From assembly GCF_006540305.1 (NCBI RefSeq), contig NZ_BJOR01000001.1, positions 1,674,001 to 1,738,000 of the forward strand: 64,000 bases of DNA. The letters are read 5' to 3'. The translations under genes were made by a program, and so were the position numbers. Below are positions 43,263 through 50,895 of this stretch, in pieces. Below the pieces are notes generated by a model. It saw only the letters and a list, made by a program, of their open reading frames with translations, had not been told where the DNA came from and did not search any database. Within the stretch, counting starts at the first letter, position 1, and each line of letters opens with the position of its first letter. This DNA comes from Streptomyces sp. 6-11-2 (GTDB lineage Bacteria; Actinomycetota; Actinomycetes; Streptomycetales; Streptomycetaceae).

Positions 43263-43949
43263 CTAGGCGGCCGGGGCGACGAGGCGGTAACCGACGCCGC
43301 GTACGGTCTCGATGAGCGCCGGTGTGCGCAGCTTGGAGCGCAGGGAGGCGACATGCACCTCCAGGGTCCGTCCGGTGCCCTCCCAACTGGTCTGCCACAC
43401 CTCGCTGATGATCTGCTCCCGCCGGAAGACCACCCCGGGGCGCTGGGCGAGCAGCGCGAGCAGGTCGAACTCCTTGCGGGTGAGCTGGACGACCACGCCG
43501 TCCACGCTGACCTGCCGGGTGGGCAGTTCGATGTGCACGGCGCCCAGGCGCAGCGTGCTCTCGCCGCCGGCGTTCGCGTCCTCGTGGGCGGTGCGGCGGC
43601 TGACGGCGTGGATACGGGCGAGCAGTTCGCCGGTGTCGTAGGGCTTCACCACGTAGTCGTCGGCGCCGAGGTTCAGGCCGTGGATGCGGGAGCGGACGTC
43701 GGAGCGGGCGGTGACCATGATCACGGGGATGCTGGTGCGCTTGCGGATCCTGGCGCAGACCTCGTAGCCGTCCTGGTCGGGCAGGCCCAGGTCGAGCAGG
43801 ACCACGCCGAAGGAGGCGCTCTCGGGGACGAGCGCCTGGAGGGCCTCCTCGCCGCTGCGGGCGTGCGTGACGTCGTACCCGTGCCGCGCCAGGACCGCGG
43901 ACAGGGCGGCGGCGACGTGGTTGTCGTCCTCGACGAGGAGCAGTCGCAT
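43263..43949 (-). CDS. gluR: OmpR/PhoB-family response regulator GluR
   Basis: A 228-residue regulator. The receiver domain has acidic pocket LLVEDDNH, phospho-accepting Asp in VVLLDLGLPDQDGYEV (about 51), switch Thr in MVTARSD and Lys in YVVKPYDTGEL. The winged-helix domain has LTRKEFDLLALLAQRPGVVF, EVHVASLRSKL and VRGVGYRLV. ATG 43949 has GGAGGGGG upstream and gives the canonical MRLLLVEDD start; the nine additional upstream codons are not needed. It is cotranscribed with gluK and is expected to control the divergent gluABCD operon. Confidence 0.92.
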   Translation of the reverse strand: MRLLLVEDDNHVAAALSAVLARHGYDVTHARSGEEALQALVPESASFGVVLLDLGLPDQDGYEVCARIRKRTSIPVIMVTARSDVRSRIHGLNLGADDYVVKPYDTGELLARIHAVSRRTAHEDANAGGESTLRLGAVHIELPTRQVSVDGVVVQLTRKEFDLLALLAQRPGVVFRREQIISEVWQTSWEGTGRTLEVHVASLRSKLRTPALIETVRGVGYRLVAPAA

Positions 43950-43996
43950 TCCGGCCCCCTCCGGTTCATGTGTCATACGGTCACGGCGTGTAAACG

Positions 43997-44018
43997 TGGT
44001 GCACGCGCGCGTGCACCA
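43997..44018. promoter_or_regulatory. 22-bp perfect palindrome in the gluR/gluA intergenic region
   Basis: TGGTGCACGCG at 43997-44007 is followed immediately by its exact reverse complement at 44008-44018. It lies 48 bp upstream of gluR and about 216 bp before gluA. The site could be an operator for GluR or another dimeric regulator; this is inferred from symmetry and position only. Confidence 0.6.
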
Positions 44019-44233
44019 TGGAAGTGACGCCGATGGACGAGGACGGCGTCAAGAGGGTTCCGGTTGCGCACCGTGTGTCGTTATCCAGCCGGTACGTGCC
44101 CCGGCCGGTCACGCTACGACATGTGTGCGCCCGCTACCGGATCGTGATGCTCAGATCTCCCTCAGATGTAATGACGCAGGTCGCACAGGTCGTTACTGTC
44201 CCCCGAAACCGAGGAGGACGGAGCCTGAAAGCG

Positions 44234-45010
44234 ATGACCGAAGTATCGATGGCCAAGGAAGACGTGGCCTCGACCGCCGATCTGGTCGTCCTGAAGAGCG
44301 TCAACAAGCACTTCGGCGCGTTGCACGTACTCCAGGACATCGAGTTGACGATCACCCGCGGCGAGGTCGTCGTGGTCATCGGGCCCTCCGGGTCCGGGAA
44401 GTCCACCCTGTGCCGCACCATCAACCGCCTGGAGACCATCGATTCGGGCACCATCACGATCGACGGCAAGCCGCTGCCCCAGGAGGGCAGGGAGCTGGCC
44501 CGGCTGCGCGCCGACGTCGGCATGGTGTTCCAGTCCTTCAACCTCTTCGCGCACAAGACCGTGCTCGAGAACGTGATGCTCGGCCAGGTCAAGGTCCGCC
44601 GCACGGACAGGAAGAAGGCCGAGGAGCGGGCCCGCGAGCTGCTCGACCGGGTCGGAGTGGGCGCGCAGGCCGACAAGTACCCCGCGCAGCTCTCCGGTGG
44701 CCAGCAGCAGCGCGTGGCCATCGCGCGGGCGCTGGCCATGGACCCGAAGGTCATGCTGTTCGACGAGCCGACCTCCGCGCTCGACCCGGAGATGATCAAC
44801 GAGGTGCTGGAGGTCATGCAGCAACTCGCCCGGGACGGCATGACGATGGTCGTCGTCACCCACGAGATGGGCTTCGCCCGATCGGCTGCAAACCGGGTGG
44901 TCTTCATGGCCGACGGCCGGATCATCGAACAGGCTGCGCCCGACCAGTTCTTCAGCAACCCGCGCAGCGACCGGGCCAGGGACTTCCTTTCGAAGATCCT
45001 GCACCACTGA
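44234..45010 (+). CDS. gluA: Glutamate ABC transporter, ATP-binding protein
   Basis: A 258-residue ATPase energising glutamate uptake. Walker A is VIGPSGSGKSTLCRTINRLE near 46, the Q-loop is GMVFQSFNLFAHKTV, the signature is LSGGQQQRVAIARALAMDPK, Walker B is VMLFDEPTSALDPEM, and the H-loop is VVVTHEMGFA. ATG 44234 (MTEVSMAKED) follows a GAGGAGG-containing leader; ATG 44249 in the same frame is possible. It is the first gene of gluABCD and divergent from gluRK. Confidence 0.97.
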   Translation: MTEVSMAKEDVASTADLVVLKSVNKHFGALHVLQDIELTITRGEVVVVIGPSGSGKSTLCRTINRLETIDSGTITIDGKPLPQEGRELARLRADVGMVFQSFNLFAHKTVLENVMLGQVKVRRTDRKKAEERARELLDRVGVGAQADKYPAQLSGGQQQRVAIARALAMDPKVMLFDEPTSALDPEMINEVLEVMQQLARDGMTMVVVTHEMGFARSAANRVVFMADGRIIEQAAPDQFFSNPRSDRARDFLSKILHH

Positions 45011-45109
45011 CGCGACGGCCCCGCCGGTGACGCCGTGCGCCGCCGGCCCGTGATCGTGCCGTCGCCGTCCCGACGGCTCCGCATCTCCTCAACACCGAAG
45101 GAAGTTCAC

Positions 45110-45955
45110 ATGAAGCTCCGCAAGGCCACCGCCGCCTCGGCCGTCGTCCTCGCCCTCGCCCTCTCGGCGACGGCGTGCGGCTCGAACGACAAGAAGGACG
45201 AGGGATCGTCGGGCGGTGGCGGCAAGATCAAGGTCGGCATCAAGTTCGACCAGCCCGGCCTCGGTCTGAAGCAGCCCGACGGCTCGTTCTCCGGTTTCGA
45301 CGTGGACGTGGCCACCTACGTGGCCAAGGAACTCGGCTACAAGCCCGACCAGATCGAGTGGGTCGAGACCAAGAGCGCCGACCGTGAGAACGCGCTGGCC
45401 CGCGGCGACGTGAAGTTCATCGTGGCCACGTACTCGATCAACGACGAGCGCAAGCAGAAGGTCGACTTCGCCGGGCCGTACCTGCTGGCCCACCAGGACC
45501 TTCTGGTCAAGGCGGACTCGGACATCTCCAAGGGCACGGACCTCAACGACAAGAAGCGGAAGCTGTGTTCCGTGACCGGCTCCACCTCGGCGCAGAACGT
45601 GCAGAAGTCGATCGCCCCGAAGGCCAACCTGCGTGAGTACGGCGGCTACTCGGAGTGCGTCGCCGGCCTGCAGAGCGGTGCCGTCGACGCGCTGACCACC
45701 GACGACTCGATCCTCGCGGGCTTCGCCTCCCAGGACAAGTACAAGGGCCAGTTCAAGCTCGCCGGGCTCAAGCTGAGCAACGAGAACTACGGCATCGGTG
45801 TCAAGAAGGGCGACACCGCGACCGTGGACAAGATCAACTCCGCGCTGGAGAAGATGGTCGGCGACGGCTCGTGGGATTCCGCGATCAAGAAGAACCTCGG
45901 CCCGGCGAACTACAACAACGAGCCCGCCCCGAAGATCGGCGACATCGTCAAGTGA
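45110..45955 (+). CDS. gluB: Glutamate ABC transporter, substrate-binding lipoprotein
   Basis: A 281-residue lipoprotein. A signal sequence (MKLRKATAASAVVLALALSA) ends in lipobox SATAC with Cys at about 23. The family-3 binding fold includes VGIKFDQPGLGLKQPDGSFS, GFDVDVATYVAKELGY, FIVATYSINDERKQKVDFAG and GLQSGAVDALTTDDSILAGF. It delivers glutamate to the GluC/GluD permease. AAGGAA lies 7 nt before ATG 45110, 99 bp after gluA. A strong hairpin separates it from gluC. Confidence 0.97.
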   Translation: MKLRKATAASAVVLALALSATACGSNDKKDEGSSGGGGKIKVGIKFDQPGLGLKQPDGSFSGFDVDVATYVAKELGYKPDQIEWVETKSADRENALARGDVKFIVATYSINDERKQKVDFAGPYLLAHQDLLVKADSDISKGTDLNDKKRKLCSVTGSTSAQNVQKSIAPKANLREYGGYSECVAGLQSGAVDALTTDDSILAGFASQDKYKGQFKLAGLKLSNENYGIGVKKGDTATVDKINSALEKMVGDGSWDSAIKKNLGPANYNNEPAPKIGDIVK

Positions 45956-46006
45956 CCCGGTTCGTCCGGTAAGCAGGGGTCCGCAGGCCTCGCAGGGTTC
46001 CCTGGG

Positions 46007-46042
46007 CGCGCCGCCGCCCGCCGCGCTCACGGCGGCGGCGCG
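46007..46042 (+). promoter_or_regulatory. Intercistronic hairpin between gluB and gluC
   Basis: CGCGCCGCCGCC (46007-46018) pairs with GGCGGCGGCGCG (46031-46042) around a 12-nt loop, inside the 131-bp gluB-gluC gap. With no T-run after it, it looks like a partial terminator or an mRNA-stabilising structure that raises binding-protein expression over permease expression. Confidence 0.7.
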
Positions 46043-46086
46043 CCACGCCCTCCTCGTACGCCACACACCCGGAAGCGCGGGAGATC

Positions 46087-46752
46087 GTGTTCGACTTTCT
46101 TCAAGGTTACGACGTCCTAGGGGCGTTCTGGATGACGGTGAAACTCACCGTCCTCTCCGCCCTGGGCTCGCTGGTCTGGGGCACCCTGCTGGCCGCGATG
46201 CGGGTCAGTCCGGTTCCGGTGATGCGCGGCTTCGGCACCGCATACGTCAACATCTTCCGGAACATCCCCTTGACGGTGCTCATCGTCTTCACCTCCATCG
46301 GCCTCGCCGACACCTTCGGGGTGACGATGGGCGCGTCCGACTTCAAAGTCCAGGGCTTCCGGCTGGCGGTGCTCGGGCTCGTCGCCTACCACGCGGCCTT
46401 CGTCTGCGAGGCGCTGCGCTCCGGCATCAACACCGTGCCGGTCGGACAGGCGGAGGCGGCACGCGCGATCGGGCTCAACTTCAGCCAGACCCTGCGCCTC
46501 ATCGTGCTGCCGCAGGCGTTCCGCGCGGTGATCGGACCGCTGGCCAACGTACTGATCGCACTGACCAAGAACACGACCGTGGCGGCCGCGATCGGTGTGG
46601 CCGAGGCCGCCTACCTGATGAAGAAGATGATCGAGAACGAGGCCCAGACGCTCGCCATCGGCGCCGTCTTCGCCCTCGGGTTCGTGGTCCTGACCCTGCC
46701 CGTCGGCCTCTTCCTCGGCTGGCTCGGCAAGCGACTGGCGGTGAAGCGATGA
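46087..46752 (+). CDS. gluC: Glutamate ABC transporter, permease
   Basis: A 221-residue membrane permease of the His/Glu/Gln family. Membrane segments include MTVKLTVLSALGSLVWGTLL, NIPLTVLIVFTSIGLADTFG and IGAVFALGFVVLTLPVGLFL. The ABC-binding EAA loop is EAARAIGLNFSQTLRLIVLP near 115-140. GTG 46087 is the start. Its stop overlaps the gluD ATG (ATGA), showing translational coupling. Confidence 0.97.
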   Translation: MFDFLQGYDVLGAFWMTVKLTVLSALGSLVWGTLLAAMRVSPVPVMRGFGTAYVNIFRNIPLTVLIVFTSIGLADTFGVTMGASDFKVQGFRLAVLGLVAYHAAFVCEALRSGINTVPVGQAEAARAIGLNFSQTLRLIVLPQAFRAVIGPLANVLIALTKNTTVAAAIGVAEAAYLMKKMIENEAQTLAIGAVFALGFVVLTLPVGLFLGWLGKRLAVKR

Positions 46753-47654
46753 GTTCCGTGCTCTACGACGCCCCCGGCCCCCGGGCCAAGCGGCGCAATG
46801 TGATCCTCTCCGTCGTCTTCGTCGCCCTGCTCGCACTGCTCGTGTGGTGGATCTGGTCGACGATGAACGACAAGGGCCAGCTCAAGTGGGCCCTGTGGCA
46901 ACCCTTCTCCACCTCCGCGGCCTGGACGACGTACCTGCTGCCCGGCCTCGGCAACACCCTGAAGGCCGCGGCGCTCGCCATGGTCATCGCCCTTCCGCTG
47001 GGCGCGCTCTTCGGCATAGCCCGGCTGTCCGACCACCGGTGGATCCGGGTTCCGGCCGGTGTGGTGGTCGAGGTCTTCCGGGCGATCCCGGTACTGCTGC
47101 TGATGCTGTTCGCCAACGAGTTCTACGTCCGCTCCACGGGCATCGCCAGCGACGAGCGCCCCCTCTACGCGGTCGTCACCGGCCTGGTGCTCTACAACGC
47201 CTCGGTTCTTGCCGAGGTCGTACGGGCCGGCATCCTGGCCCTCCCCAAGGGGCAGACGGAGGCCGCCTACGCGATCGGTCTGCGCAAGGGCCAGACGATG
47301 AGCGGCATCCTGCTCCCGCAGGCGGTCACCGTCATGCTGCCGGCCATCGTCAGCCAGCTGGTCGTCATCGTGAAGGACACCGCGCTGGGCGGCGTGATGC
47401 TCGGCTTCACCGAACTGCTGAACTCCCGCAGCACGCTCGCGGCCAACTACGCCAACGTCATCGCCAGCTTCATCGTGGTGGCCGTCATCTTCATCCTGCT
47501 CAACTTCGCCCTCACCAGCTTCGCGAGCTGGCTCGAGCGCAGGCTGCGCCGGAGCAAGCGGAGCACCGGCGTCGTCCTCGCCGCGGACGACGAGGAGGTC
47601 AACCCCGCCCAGGTCGGCGGCACCTACGGAACGGGTACGGGCGGCTCGATCTGA
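46749..47654 (+). CDS. gluD: Glutamate ABC transporter, permease
   Basis: A 301-residue permease partner of GluC. It has an extra N-terminal membrane segment (VILSVVFVALLALLVWWIWS), then the transmembrane core (GLGNTLKAAALAMVIALPLG; VVVEVFRAIPVLLLMLFANE) and the EAA loop TEAAYAIGLRKGQTMSGILL. The C-terminal ~35 residues are Asp/Gly-rich and cytoplasmic. ATG 46749 overlaps the gluC stop. A terminator hairpin lies 27 bp after its stop. Confidence 0.97.
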   Translation: MSSVLYDAPGPRAKRRNVILSVVFVALLALLVWWIWSTMNDKGQLKWALWQPFSTSAAWTTYLLPGLGNTLKAAALAMVIALPLGALFGIARLSDHRWIRVPAGVVVEVFRAIPVLLLMLFANEFYVRSTGIASDERPLYAVVTGLVLYNASVLAEVVRAGILALPKGQTEAAYAIGLRKGQTMSGILLPQAVTVMLPAIVSQLVVIVKDTALGGVMLGFTELLNSRSTLAANYANVIASFIVVAVIFILLNFALTSFASWLERRLRRSKRSTGVVLAADDEEVNPAQVGGTYGTGTGGSI

Positions 47655-47680
47655 CGGCCGCTCAGGCGGCTCGGAGGAAC

Positions 47681-47722
47681 CCGACGGGGGTGTGGTGGCC
47701 GATGCCGCCGCACCCCCGTCGG
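47681..47722 (+). terminator. Terminator of the gluABCD operon
   Basis: CCGACGGGGGTG (47681-47692) pairs with CACCCCCGTCGG (47711-47722). The loop can extend the stem with GGTGGC/GCCGCC allowing one G-T pair. It is 26 bp after the gluD stop. Confidence 0.88.
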
Positions 47723-47933
47723 CGTTCGGAGCCGAGCAAGGAGCACGGCGGTCGGCAGCGCTCACGAGTCGCCGCACGGCGCACGCCACCGCGCACCTGG
47801 AGCACCGACGTGCGTCCCGCTTGACCGGCTGGCGCCCAGTCTGTTGCATACGTTCTGTGATCGTGCACCGTGCTCCGGCTTCCTGTTCACCTGTGACCCC
47901 CAGGACACCACTGCTGGCAGGGGGCGCCGCGCC

Positions 47934-49535
47934 GTGGACCCGGTGATCGTTGTCGGAGCGGGGCCCGTCGGGCTCACGCTCGCCCTGGCGCTGGCGCGTC
48001 AGGAGGTGCCGTCCGTCGTGCTCGACGAGGGACCCGGCGCGGACACGCCGCGTGCCGCGCGCACGGTCGTCCTGCGCGAGGACACCGCCGCGCTCGTGGA
48101 GCGTCTGGCCGGTGCGCCGCTCGGCGGGGCCGGGCTCCGTTGGGCCGGATGGCGGTCGCTGCGGCGCAAACAGGTGATGCGCGAGATCACCTTCGACGAC
48201 GCCGAACCCGCACCGCTGCACATCGCCCAGCACGTGCTGACCGACGCCCTGCGCACGGCCGTCGCCCGCGAACCGCTGGTCGAACTCGCCGTGGACAGCC
48301 GCCTCGACAGTATGGAGCAGGAGTCCACGGGGGTCACCGTCCACACCCGCGGCCCGGGCGGCACATGGTGGCGCGGCAGTTACCTGGTCGGCTGCGACGG
48401 CCCGCGCTCGACCGTGCGCAAGCTCCAGGACATCCGCTTCCCCGGTCGTACGGCCGTCGAGCGGCACGCCGTCGCCGCGGTGCGCACCGAACTGCCCCGG
48501 CCCGGCGAAGCGTTCCTCCACCGGCTGCCGCCGTGGCGGACGACCGGCCCCTTCGCCGGGGAGATCGCCGCCCGTCCGCTCCCGGACGACGTGTGGCGGC
48601 TGGACTGGCTGCTGCCGCCCGGCAAGGACCTGGTCACACCCGAACTGCTGCTCGCCCGCATCCGGGAGACCCTCGCCGGCTGGACCGGCGAAACCTCGCC
48701 GTCGTACGAGCTCCTGGACACCGGAGTCCACACGGTCCACCACCGGGTGGCCCGCCGCTGGCGCGCCGGGCGGGTCTTCCTCGCCGGGGACGCGGCCCAC
48801 CTGCTGGGCGCGCTCGGCACCCAGGGTCTCGACGAGGGCCTGCGGGACGCCGACAACCTCGCCTGGAAGCTGGCGCCGGCCTGGCACCACGGGCCGCACG
48901 AGGGGCTGCTGGACAGCTACCAGACCGAACGGCGCGCGATCGTCGCCGCCCGGCTGCGCGCCGCCGACCAGCTGCTGCCGGTGCTGCGCGGGGGCGGCGG
49001 ATTGCGGTCCTTCGTGCCCGGGTCCGGCCGTGGACACGACGCCCTGCTGATGGACGGCCATCTGGGGCGCGGGCCGCTGGGCGCGCCGGGGGCGTACGCG
49101 GACTCACCTCTCACGCCCCCGCCCCTCGACGGGGAGGTGCTCGTGGACACGCCGGCCGGCGCCCCGGTCGCCGACGTGGTGGTCACCGCGGAGGACGGTT
49201 CCTGCGTGCCGCTGAGGGACCGGCTGGGCCACGGCGCGCTGCTCGTGGTGCTGATCGCGCCGGGCACGGGTGTGTGGGAGCGCCGGCACTGGGTGGGCGC
49301 CGGCATCATGCCCCGGCTGGCCGCCGCGGTGACCGCGCTGCCGCACCCCGCCGAGCTGCTGGTCACCGAGAGCTACCCGGGTGCCGCTCCCCACACCGTC
49401 CTCCTGGTACGGCCCGACGGACACCTGGTCACCGCGCTGAGCGGGGTGCGCCCGGCCGACCTGTACACCGCGGCGGAGACGGCGCTGGGCGGCGCCGGAC
49501 ATGCCGAGGACCGTGCCGAGGCGGGCGCACGCTGA
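47934..49535 (+). CDS. FAD-dependent monooxygenase (PheA/TfdB-type)
   Basis: A 533-residue flavoprotein aromatic hydroxylase-like enzyme. The N-terminal FAD dinucleotide fold is PVIVVGAGPVGLTLALALAR (3-22), the DG motif is YLVGCDGPRSTVRKL near 155, and the second FAD motif is GRVFLAGDAAHLLGALGTQG near 280, followed by LRDADNLAWKLA. A C-terminal thioredoxin-like region begins near 400. Such enzymes hydroxylate aromatic or polyketide substrates with NAD(P)H. GTG 47934 gives the fold at residue 3; an upstream ATG frame to 47844 adds Cys-rich, unlikely sequence. No pathway context is visible. Confidence 0.9.
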   Translation: MDPVIVVGAGPVGLTLALALARQEVPSVVLDEGPGADTPRAARTVVLREDTAALVERLAGAPLGGAGLRWAGWRSLRRKQVMREITFDDAEPAPLHIAQHVLTDALRTAVAREPLVELAVDSRLDSMEQESTGVTVHTRGPGGTWWRGSYLVGCDGPRSTVRKLQDIRFPGRTAVERHAVAAVRTELPRPGEAFLHRLPPWRTTGPFAGEIAARPLPDDVWRLDWLLPPGKDLVTPELLLARIRETLAGWTGETSPSYELLDTGVHTVHHRVARRWRAGRVFLAGDAAHLLGALGTQGLDEGLRDADNLAWKLAPAWHHGPHEGLLDSYQTERRAIVAARLRAADQLLPVLRGGGGLRSFVPGSGRGHDALLMDGHLGRGPLGAPGAYADSPLTPPPLDGEVLVDTPAGAPVADVVVTAEDGSCVPLRDRLGHGALLVVLIAPGTGVWERRHWVGAGIMPRLAAAVTALPHPAELLVTESYPGAAPHTVLLVRPDGHLVTALSGVRPADLYTAAETALGGAGHAEDRAEAGAR

Positions 49536-49543
49536 CCGCGGAG

Positions 49544-49578
49544 CCCTGTGGACCGTACGCGCCGTGCGGTCCACTGGG
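49544..49578 (+). terminator. Terminator after the FAD monooxygenase gene
   Basis: GTGGACCG (49548-49555) pairs with CGGTCCAC (49567-49574) around an 11-nt loop. After one T-T mismatch the stem extends by CCC/GGG (49544-49546 with 49576-49578). It separates this gene from the sulfur operon promoter. Confidence 0.75.
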
Positions 49579-49588
49579 TGGCGGCGAG

Positions 49589-49617
49589 TTGACCGGTCGG
49601 TACCGCCATGGTCTACT
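49589..49617 (+). promoter_or_regulatory. Putative promoter of the cysteine dioxygenase operon
   Basis: TTGACC (49589-49594) and TCTACT (49612-49617) are separated by exactly 17 bp, a good housekeeping sigma pattern. The expected transcription start, 6-8 nt after the -10 element, falls at or next to GTG 49625, implying a leaderless leader ORF. Confidence 0.65.
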
Positions 49618-49624
49618 CCGGAAC

Positions 49625-49711
49625 GTGACCGACACCGATGTGCGCCTGTGGCGGAGGGTCCACATGGACCTCGTCCGCTATGCGGGCTGCGTGTGTCGTC
49701 CCGCCTGTTGA
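49625..49711 (+). CDS. Short cysteine-containing leader peptide (putative attenuator uORF)
   Basis: A 28-codon ORF: VTDTDVRLWRRVHMDLVRYA then GCVCRPAC. The pattern arginine-rich, H-x-D-L-x-R, then Cys residues near the end is that of actinobacterial leader peptides found ahead of sulfur genes. Three Cys codons fall in the last seven. The GTG is only 8 nt after a predicted -10 box, so translation is probably leaderless. In mycobacteria, leaderless polycysteine ORFs attenuate downstream genes according to cysteine supply. Here cysteine dioxygenase follows 111 bp downstream. Confidence 0.75.
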   Translation: MTDTDVRLWRRVHMDLVRYAGCVCRPAC

Positions 49712-49822
49712 ACTCGCCTTCCCTCCCCCGGCGCGCCGCCTCATTCGCACACTCCCGTACGTCCTTCGTCCGTACCCTGTGCCGCCGCGCGCCTTTCGCG
49801 AACGCTCCTCAGGACGGTGCAC

Positions 49823-50398
49823 GTGTCTGTCTCGCCCCTCGGCCCCTCGGCTCCCGATCTCTCCCCTGACGCCTCCCCACCCGCCGTGTCCGCGCCCTCC
49901 GTACGGGAGCCGACGCAGGCGGAACTCCTCGACTTCGTACGGCGCACCGCCGCCGACACCGCGCTGATCACCTCGCTTCCGCTCGACCCGGAGGGCCGCA
50001 CCTGGGTGCGCCTGGAGGGGCCCGGCGGCAGCGAGGCCTGGCTGATCGGCTGGCCGCCCGGCACCGGCACGGGCTGGCACGACCACGCCGACTCGGCGGG
50101 CGCCTTCGTCACCGCGGCGGGCGAACTGAAGGAGAACTCGCTCGCGGCCCGGCTGCCCACCGACGGCTGGAAGACCCTCGAACTCACCGAGGGGGTGGAC
50201 CGCGAACGGCGGCTCCCGGCGGGGCGGGGCCGCTCCTTCGGCCGCCACCACGTGCACGAGGTGCTCAACGAGTCCACCGACCGGCACGCCGTCTCCGTGC
50301 ACGCCTACCATCCGCCGCTGCCCCGCATCCGCCGCTACAGCCGCACCGGGCAGACACTGCGCCTGGAACAGGTCGAGCGCCCGGAGGACTGGCAGTGA
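49823..50398 (+). CDS. Cysteine dioxygenase family protein
   Basis: A 191-residue cupin enzyme oxidising cysteine to cysteine sulfinate. Iron ligands are in GTGWHDHADSAGAFVTAAGE (His-x-His, about 88-92) and GRHHVHEVLNES near 145. The first ~35 residues are Ser/Pro-rich. Two GTG starts are possible, 49817 and 49823; the second has AGGA at 8 nt spacing and is preferred. It overlaps the following rhodanese gene by 4 bp. A cysteine-leader ORF upstream suggests control by cysteine level. Confidence 0.93.
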   Translation: MSVSPLGPSAPDLSPDASPPAVSAPSVREPTQAELLDFVRRTAADTALITSLPLDPEGRTWVRLEGPGGSEAWLIGWPPGTGTGWHDHADSAGAFVTAAGELKENSLAARLPTDGWKTLELTEGVDRERRLPAGRGRSFGRHHVHEVLNESTDRHAVSVHAYHPPLPRIRRYSRTGQTLRLEQVERPEDWQ

Positions 50399-50817
50399 GC
50401 ACACCCCAACCACCCGTCGGAATCGACGAGTTGCTGGAGCGGATCCGTCAGGGCTACGAGCGCGTCGAGGCGCGCGAGGCGTACACGGCCGCCCGCGCCG
50501 GCGACGCGCTCCTGGTGGACATCCGCTACGCCGCCCTGCGTTCGAGGGACGGCCTGATACCGGGCGCCCTCGTCGTGGAGCGCAACGAACTGGAGTGGCG
50601 GCTGGACCCGCTGGGCAGCCACCGTGTCCCCGAGGCCACCGGCCACGATCTGCGCGTGGTCGTCGTCTGCAACGAGGGCTACGCGTCGAGTCTCGCGGCC
50701 GCTTCCCTGCACCAGCTGGGGCTGCTCCGGGCGACCGACCTGGTGGGCGGCTTCCAGGCATGGCGCTCGGCCGGGCTGCCGGTGACGCCGTGGGACGGCA
50801 GCGTTCAGTCGTCGTAG
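50395..50817 (+). CDS. Rhodanese-like sulfurtransferase
   Basis: A 140-residue single-domain rhodanese. The domain includes ALLVDIRYAALRSRDGLIPG and the active-site loop VVVVCNEGYASSLAAASLHQ, whose Cys (about 86) carries the persulfide; LVGGFQAWRSAGLPV closes the fold. GTG 50395 overlaps the dioxygenase stop (GTGA), so the two are translationally coupled. Together they suggest disposal or mobilisation of cysteine sulfur. Confidence 0.95.
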   Translation: MSTPQPPVGIDELLERIRQGYERVEAREAYTAARAGDALLVDIRYAALRSRDGLIPGALVVERNELEWRLDPLGSHRVPEATGHDLRVVVVCNEGYASSLAAASLHQLGLLRATDLVGGFQAWRSAGLPVTPWDGSVQSS

Positions 50818-50866
50818 AGGGAATCGCACGCCAAGCCCGCGCGCTCCCCGTGGTGGTCCGCGCCTC

Positions 50867-50894
50867 CCGGCGCCGGCCGCCCGGCGGGCGCCGG
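50867..50894. terminator. Hairpin between the rhodanese gene and recX
   Basis: CCGGCGCC (50867-50874) pairs with GGCGCCGG (50887-50894) around a 12-nt GC-rich loop, between converging genes. There is no T-run. Confidence 0.6.
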
Positions 50895-50895
50895 C

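Noticed and set aside
46611..49061. 816-codon minus-strand frame across gluD and the FAD monooxygenase gene
   Set aside because: It lies antisense to two clearly recognised genes and has no domain, so it is a high-GC artefact.
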